Source: Diospyros lotus
Taxonomy: Eukaryota > Streptophyta > Magnoliopsida > Ericales > Ebenaceae
NCBI RefSeq assembly: GCF_014633365.1
Contig: NC_068351.1
Span: 12,344,907 to 12,408,906 of the forward strand
DNA: 64,000 bases
Direction of reading: 5' to 3'
Position numbers and translations under genes: made by a program. The notes beneath the pieces were generated by a model. It was given only the letters and a program-made list of their open reading frames with translations, was not told the DNA's origin and made no database searches. Below are positions 58,901 through 64,000 of the stretch, one piece after another (the stretch's first letter is position 1; every line of letters begins with the position of its first letter).

Positions 58901-60266
58901 AAAAATATTGCCAGCAACTACAATGATCAATTTAAATGACCATAATGGTCAACCATAGTGATGTAATTGTACATCAAGAGTAACATGTTCAAATAGCCAA
59001 CTTATTAAGATAGACTAAGATGCTAGTGGAGAAAATATGTTCAATTGAATTTTAGATTAATTTTAAAATCAACAAGTGTGGGAGAACAAAGTTGGGTTCT
59101 AGCATTTTTACTAAAAAAAAAATAATGCATAAGTAACTTGGAAAAACATCCAATATACACACACATATATATATACACGTACAATTTGTTCAAATGTTTA
59201 CATTATGTATACACATATAAATACATATAATATACACATATATAAATACACGATATATATACACATACAATTAACACTTCACAACATACAGCGACGATGA
59301 TGGCAACGAACGACAATAACAGTGGTAAGGAATGACGACGACGATGGTAGTAGATGGCAGTGGCTCAATAGTGGATGACAACGATCAACAGTGGTCGACA
59401 ACTTCTAGTAGCACATAGCAGCGGACGTGGGTTAGCATCGATGGCAGATAATGGCGGTGGGTAGTGCATAGTGGTGGGTGACGACAGCAGTGGGCAACAA
59501 AGGCAACGGATCGAGCAACAATGGTGGCCGATCGATTTAAGGATTTTGCTATTTTGCACTTTACCAAAGATGGAGGAGAAAAAATACGCTTTATTGGTTA
59601 TCTCAAATTTAGAGACGAAATATTTCGTCCCTAAAATCCCATCTTTATTCAAATTAGGAACCAGCATGCAGGTAAATCGTCAACTCATAATCCACCCACA
59701 GCATTAGATTGATACCTTCGCTCAAGAAGCTAATGCAGGAACACACAACAATCGTCGATGCCCACCATGTGTTTGTGGTGGTGTTTGTAGTAGATTTGCT
59801 GTAAAGAGAGATGAGAAGAAGAGGGAAAAGACCAATTCTACACTGCCCAACTCCCCTTATTGACAACCTTACTGAAATCAAATTTGCACGATATTTTGGC
59901 TTTCAAAATATCACCACTTTTCCCTTTTTCCCATTTTTCCCTTATCAAAAGAAGCGCCAACTTTGCAATATTTTCGAGCAAATCATTTTCAAGCAGAGCA
60001 CAACCTCATTCTTTCTTCTTCTTCCTCCTTCCTCATCGTCGATAGCCACAACCTGCCACAACCTTCTAGATTATCTTATGAAAAATGTTAAAATGCCAAT
60101 AATTAACTAGCACAAACACTTGAGAACAATTGGATGAATCTGAAAAATTAATCGGCTAAGAAAAATACAAATAAATACTTATTTTAACTCATGCCTTTAA
60201 TTAATTTGACAAAGGAACAAAGATTGCCAGAAAGCTTTGAAGGGTCGCCGGAGACACTCACGCACG

Positions 60267-60377
60267 CGCAAGAGAGAGAGAGAAAGAGAGAAAGAGAGAG
60301 AGAGAGAGAGCGACCCAATAGATACCGACAGTCGTCCGTCCCTCCACCTTCGGAGACGTAGCCCCCCTTTGGGTCGT

Positions 60378-60417
<40 letters not shown>

Positions 60418-60420
60418 CCT
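60267..60420. repeat. Inverted (GA)n/(CT)n pair with unique arms
   Basis: A GA run ends in GAGAGAGCGACCCA, and about 60 bp later TGGGTCGTTCTCTCTC begins a CT run. The CGACCCA/TGGGTCG pair shows a real palindrome, not two unrelated microsatellites. The frames at 60197-60449 are products of these repeats. Confidence 0.8.
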
Positions 60421-60723
60421 CCCTCCCTCTTTCCCTCACTAGAACTTGATCGACTACAACGACTGCACCGCCTCCACTTCTAGTTGTCAGTTCGTTCTCC
60501 CGATTGTCGGTACATTACTCTTCTTTTCTTTGTGGTTCTCTTTCGCTTTTGGCTTTTTTTTGGATCAAATCCTACTAGGGGTTTTGGGTCTATGCATATG
60601 TTGTTCATAATCCAAAGTCTACCACAATGTTCTTTCTACCTTGTTCTGTTCATTACAAACCTCATATTTTCTAAATCTTCAATCAATAACTTATTGACAT
60701 GGCCTTGAATTCCTAATCTTCTA

Positions 60724-60912
60724 CAATTGATTCCAAATGAAGTCCAGTATGAAAACAAGACTATTATCAATGGTGGCCACGTCGAACTCTCTGACAAGAA
60801 TAAGGAGTTCTTAAGAGAAAGAGGTCACCATCTCGGGGCAAGATCCGATTGAGCTATCTGCCAACTTGTGGTTCAAACTCTTGACAAGCCCATGAACATG
60901 ATGGAGAGAAAA
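60724..60912 (+). pseudogene. Gamma-glutamyltranspeptidase C-terminal fragment
   Basis: Plus-strand reading: QLIPNEVQYENKTIINGGHV, then ELSDKNKEFLRERGHHLGA, stop (TGA replacing a Gly codon), AICQLVVQTL. This matches the C-terminal region of plant GGT enzymes, which cleave gamma-glutamyl bonds of glutathione. It is short, stop-containing and surrounded by transposon ends, so it is a captured fragment. Confidence 0.65.
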
Positions 60913-61029
60913 CGTTCAAGGAAAAATATGCAATATTGTTGAAGGGTTAAGGGTAATTTTGTCGGAGCAATTTGCTTCAATAAGGCCATCAGTAAGAGGA
61001 GTTGGGCAGTGTAGAATTGCTTGAGGGGG

Positions 61030-61228
61030 GCAATTCTACACTGCCCGACTCCTCTTACCGACGGCCTTATCAAAATCAAATTTGTGCGATATTTTGACTT
61101 TTAAAATATCATCACTTTTCCCTTTTTTCCATTTTTCCCTTATCAAAAGAAGCACCAACTTTGCAATATTTTCAAGCAAAGCATTTTCAAGTAGATCACA
61201 ACTTCTTTCTTCCTTTTTTTTCCTCCTT
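61030..61228. mobile_element. Second copy of the Pack-MULE left end
   Basis: Parallels 59834-60032 over about 200 bp (TCTACACTGCCC, ATTTTTCCCTTATCAAAAGA, GCATTTTCAAG). Together with 60979-61020 it forms a 41-bp inverted repeat with only a 9-bp spacer. Confidence 0.75.
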
Positions 61229-62760
61229 CAAGGGAAAATGGGAAAGATAGAAAAACGTATAGAGTCATTACAATTTTCATGTCACGTCATCATTTTAACG
61301 GTAACAAACACTAACGACATTCTATAATTGAAATAAAAAAATAAGTTTATTGTGTGAATTAAAAAAATTAAAATTTTGTTCTAAATTTTGAAATTATGTT
61401 AAAAATTCAGTATTTTGTGTAATTTACCCTATAAAAAACTAGGGGTGTGAAATAGTCAAATTTGATAATTTGAAACGTGTTTTCTAAACCAAACTACCAT
61501 TTCCTTGAAATCACTTAAAGCATAACTAAACGGTTTGAATAATTTTAACTATAACAATTAATTAAAAAGAAAGGGAGAATATCAACAATAATAATATTTT
61601 TTATGTTTATAAAAAAACTTGGGAGTTCTTAATTAACCAACCTACAAAAGTTACTAATTTAGAAGGTTGAGAGTGAGATAAAAATATTCATGCCATTTTG
61701 ATTGTTTCCAAAATTTTACTCCTGCCCAATAAATAAAAATTTCCGAGTTTATTACTTACAATTAATTAAAATTAATATTTTGACTAAATAAAAAATTCAA
61801 ATTATAAAGAACTTAGTTATATTTGAAATTTGAGTAAACGACTATTTTTATTGTGATTCGATAATTTATCAATTTAGGATTTTAGATTTTTCAATTTAAA
61901 ATAATTTGGTATAATTATTTTAAGTGATTTAATTTGTGTTTTTTCTTATTCATTCTTAGGCAAAACTACCAAACTTTTGAAAATCCCACCCATCTACCAC
62001 CACCCACCAAAGAGTGCAATTTTGTGCACCTCTTTTAACGGGAATAACGTAATTTCTTTTAATTTTGAGAATAAAAAAGTCATTTGGGAAGTCTCTCTCC
62101 TCAAAAACTCACCATATTTCTCTCTCTTCTCTTCCTCCCACCGTTGACTCTCTCATCGCCATTTCGCCTCTCATCGTTGTATTCTCTCTTTCTTTTTATT
62201 GTCTCATCTCTTGTTACCTTATCGTCTTGCCTTTTCTTTGTTGTGTGTCGATTATCATTGTATTCTCTCTTATTGATGATGAGACAGGATAGCGAGTTAA
62301 GGCGAAGATGATAACAAGGGATTTGTTGGAGAAGAATAGAAAAAAATAATAATAAAGAAAAAATGAAAGAGAATGATCTTAACTATTTAAAATTGATGAG
62401 TCCCTCACAAAAGTAGTGGACAAAATTGCAGTCCCCGCCAAGTACCCAAACCTGCCAACCGGAAATCACCACAACCACCAAATTATAGATCACCCACCAA
62501 ACCCCCCAAATCTCAATCCCCAATTCACCACCACAAGCCACCACCACCAGTCCATGACCAACACAAAGTAGTACTGTTTAAAAAAAAAATCTCAAAGTTA
62601 CCAATACAATCCGTAGTCTTATGTTAAAATAATACATATAATCGAAATATCACATTATCATATGTATTATTATAATTTATATATATATTATTACATATAT
62701 AAAATTTTTAAAATACATCACTGCGTCAAAAAAATAATAATAATAATAATATCCGCTCGC
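61229..62760. other. Intergenic, no supported gene
   Basis: AT-rich sequence. A CT-rich patch at 62090-62290 opens frames on the plus strand (62065-62311) that are hydrophobic, low-complexity and without family resemblance. An AGGGGTGTGAAA string at 61442 resembles a hAT MITE end; its partner was not found. Confidence 0.35.
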
Positions 62761-62768
62761 AAAAATAT

Positions 62769-62865
62769 TCTGTTGCCCGCGTCGGGCAACAGTTATCATC
62801 AAGAGAGGGGGTTAATTAAGTCGTACCCCTTGCCCGCCCGACACGTCGGGCAACAGAACATTGTC
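62769..62865. repeat. Pair of GC-rich hairpins
   Basis: CTGTTGCCCG-CGT-CGGGCAACAG at about 62770-62792 is a perfect 10-bp stem. At about 62845-62866 GCCCGACACGTCGGGC again ends in CGTCGGGCAACAG. The downstream strings TTATCATCAA also recur after each. Located about 0.8 kb before the right-edge gene. Confidence 0.8.
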
Positions 62866-63134
62866 ATTTCACAATTATCATCAACGGTAGTGGAGCCAAT
62901 TCACAGCACGCGGAAAAGGCAGTGTGGACTGGAAACCATAAAGTCGGTTCTGACTCTGATGAGTTGGCAAAATCTCAGAGGCTGTACTATTAGGACCATT
63001 TTATTTTTCTATTATTATTATTATATTATCCAATTCCATAAAACCAACTAAATAAATTGAAAAAAAAATACAAAAACATATCCAATCAGGATTTTCTTTC
63101 TTTATTATCCGCCAAAAATTACAGGGCCAGGGTG

Positions 63135-63142
63135 ACACGTGG
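63135..63142 (+). promoter_or_regulatory. ACACGTGG (ABRE/G-box) upstream of the right-edge gene
   Basis: Core ACACGTGG, followed about 95 bp later by a TATTTAAA box (63233-63240). Both sit upstream of the ATG at 63670, in a promoter-like GC-richer stretch. Confidence 0.45.
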
Positions 63143-63495
63143 AGAAAAGCGCGACGTTCACGCGCCGGCCTCCCCTCTCCTGCCATGACCATATATCAAT
63201 CCCACCCAAAAAGAGACCCGACCTTATCCTCTTATTTAAATTATGTGGCGAGCCAGGCCATTACCTACCTCGTCAACATCACTTACACCGTCGGATTCGA
63301 ATTCATCAAACTGCCGGTTTTTCAATCTACGGTCCACAATCAACTGCTGTTTTCTATAAACCTCATCAAGTTATTGGTTTTTTTGGGGTTTCGGTCTCAA
63401 TTTTCGATTTCAAGTTTTCAACTTTCAAACTTTTGCTTTTTCCTCGCCTTTTTCTTTTCCGAGGCTATCCCTCTGTCTCTCTTTATCTCTCCACA

Positions 63496-63528
63496 ATGGA
63501 TTGTATGCTGTGTCAATGTAATATGTAG
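63496..63528 (+). other. Upstream ORF in the presumed 5' leader
   Basis: Ten codons, MDCMLCQCNM and stop, unusual for its three Cys in so short a peptide. It lies 141 bp before the main ATG, in a different frame, and could reduce translation of the main ORF. Inference only. Confidence 0.3.
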
Positions 63529-63669
63529 AAGGGGAGGAAGCACCTCGACGAGCAAAGAGCAAACCAGAAATAAAGAGCCAAATTTGAAGAAGAAAAAAAG
63601 GGGAGAAACAAATCCAGGAATCGTTTGGAATAGTTACGAATCGATTTGGCATTGAATTGGAATACCAGT

Positions 63670-63957
63670 ATGTTATTGTCGCCGTCTTCTTCCTCTTCTT
63701 CTTCTGCTTCGATTCATCGTCGTCGCGGTGGGGGATCTGTGTTACAGAGAAAATCAGCTGTGTTTTCTTCTCGGATTGGGGCTTTTCCGTCTCCAAGGCT
63801 TGTGAGGAAGGTTTCTCTCAGATCTTTATCACTGTCGTCATCGTTCTCTTCATCCGCCAGCGGTTTTCATGGCCGTAGATTTCTAGGTCTTCAAGGGGAA
63901 CTTGAAAGCAACAGGAAAACTGGACCTTCTTCTTCCTCCTTTTCCATTAATTCACAG
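63670..63957 (+). CDS. First exon of an unidentified gene, plastid/mitochondrial targeting-like N-terminus (partial)
   Basis: From the ATG at 63670 the frame is open to the window edge; a good donor (CACAG|GTTTGT) follows codon 96 at 63957. The 96 residues are rich in Ser and Arg and poor in acidic residues (start MLLSPSSSSSSSASIHRRRG), as in organelle transit peptides, and end GLQGELESNRKTGPSSSSF. No mature-domain sequence is reached, so the protein cannot be named. The long open frame at 63185-63655 that precedes it is in the leader and lacks coding character. The TATA-like box is about 430 bp upstream, so the leader is long or contains an intron. Confidence 0.6.
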
Positions 63958-64000
63958 GTTTGTACCTCCAACTTCTCTTCCAAGTTTTCTTTTTGCCTTT

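Larger units (their letters stand above)
56957..59650. mobile_element. Decayed CACTA transposon (approximate right end)
   Basis: Left end CACTACAAAAATATCAG, followed by subterminal TTTAGAGACAAAATT-type repeats at 57030-57300. The same repeat as an inverted pair (TTTAGAGACGAAATATTTCG) is near 59609-59635. A transposase-associated fragment is inside. The right CACTA terminus was not found, so the right boundary is an estimate. Tandem TA repeats at 58470-58570 and 59160-59260. Confidence 0.55.
59832..61020. mobile_element. Pack-MULE-like element carrying a gene fragment
   Basis: Left CCAATTCTACACTGCCCAAC and right (complement) GCAATTCTACACTGCCCAAC start inverted repeats of about 50 bp. Inside are a GA/CT palindrome and a gamma-glutamyltranspeptidase fragment. 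A second copy of the left end begins at 61030. No clear target duplication is seen, so MULE assignment rests on the long inverted ends and gene capture. Confidence 0.55.

Noticed and set aside
60197..60449. Arg/Glu- and Leu/Ser-repeat ORFs on both strands
   Set aside because: Produced by GA/CT microsatellites in the palindrome.
63185..63655. 156-aa open frame before the right-edge gene
   Set aside because: Composition is that of a leader sequence, no family resemblance, and the frame at 63670 has a clear transit-peptide start and donor site.

Overview
The window is nuclear DNA of a flowering plant, most probably a woody eudicot. The evidence is an AT-rich, intron-bearing, low-gene-density sequence packed with plant-specific transposons (Athila-type Ty3/gypsy, Sirevirus-like Ty1/copia, Cassandra, Helitron, CACTA, MULE, hAT) and a plastid-DNA insertion. 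Species cannot be told from sequence alone. Only two loci look like ordinary host genes: a two-exon plastid-type tryptophan/tyrosine permease family gene (minus strand, 27194-25490) and the first exon of an unidentified gene with a transit-peptide-like N-terminus that runs off the right edge (63670 onward).

Region 1 (1-15.5 kb): a nearly intact, young 13.8-kb Athila-like LTR retrotransposon on the minus strand (1612-15454, TSD TTATA), inserted in an older LTR that itself lies in a decayed gypsy integrase. It encodes one 1838-aa Gag-Pol. Downstream of pol, where Athila elements usually carry an env-like ORF, it has two other intact ORFs in the same sense. One is a 181-aa basic, cysteine-rich protein resembling the nucleic-acid-binding proteins of some filamentous plant RNA viruses. 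The other is a 219-aa intronless LONELY GUY (LOG) like cytokinin-activating enzyme homologue. This two-ORF cassette, with its own candidate hairpin/TATA leader, splice acceptors and repeated polypurine motifs, is the most unusual content of the window.

Region 2 (15.5-25 kb): a Sirevirus-like copia 3' end whose LTR (16102-20095) was split by a Cassandra TRIM carrying 5S-rRNA-like modules (16622-17255) and by a solo LTR (17957-19818). MITEs, a SINE-like sequence and a 57-bp minisatellite follow. Region 3 (25.5-28 kb) is the permease gene.

Region 4 (28.1-53.3 kb): a diverged direct duplication. Copy 1 (28113-46420) and copy 2 (48063-53278) derive from a roughly 3.8-kb unit containing an unrecognised promoter-like GC-rich segment and a hAT transposase relic. 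Because the two copies were invaded by different elements, each serves as the empty site for the other. This fixes the ends and target duplications of a gag-only copia element (33014-39321), a Helitron with tandemly repeated 5' ends (39391-41523), a MULE containing a CACTA that carries a Rab-escort-protein exon (42622-46155), a solo LTR pair (31503-32771) and a second MULE (48340-49427). A plastid trnN-GUU insertion lies between the copies.

Region 5 (53.3-64 kb): nested hAT MITEs, a copia-like LTR remnant, a decayed CACTA with a Ptta/En/Spm transposase fragment, a Pack-MULE-like element carrying a gamma-glutamyltranspeptidase fragment, paired GC-rich hairpins, and the start of the right-edge gene. 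All calls are from reading the sequence; no database search was possible.
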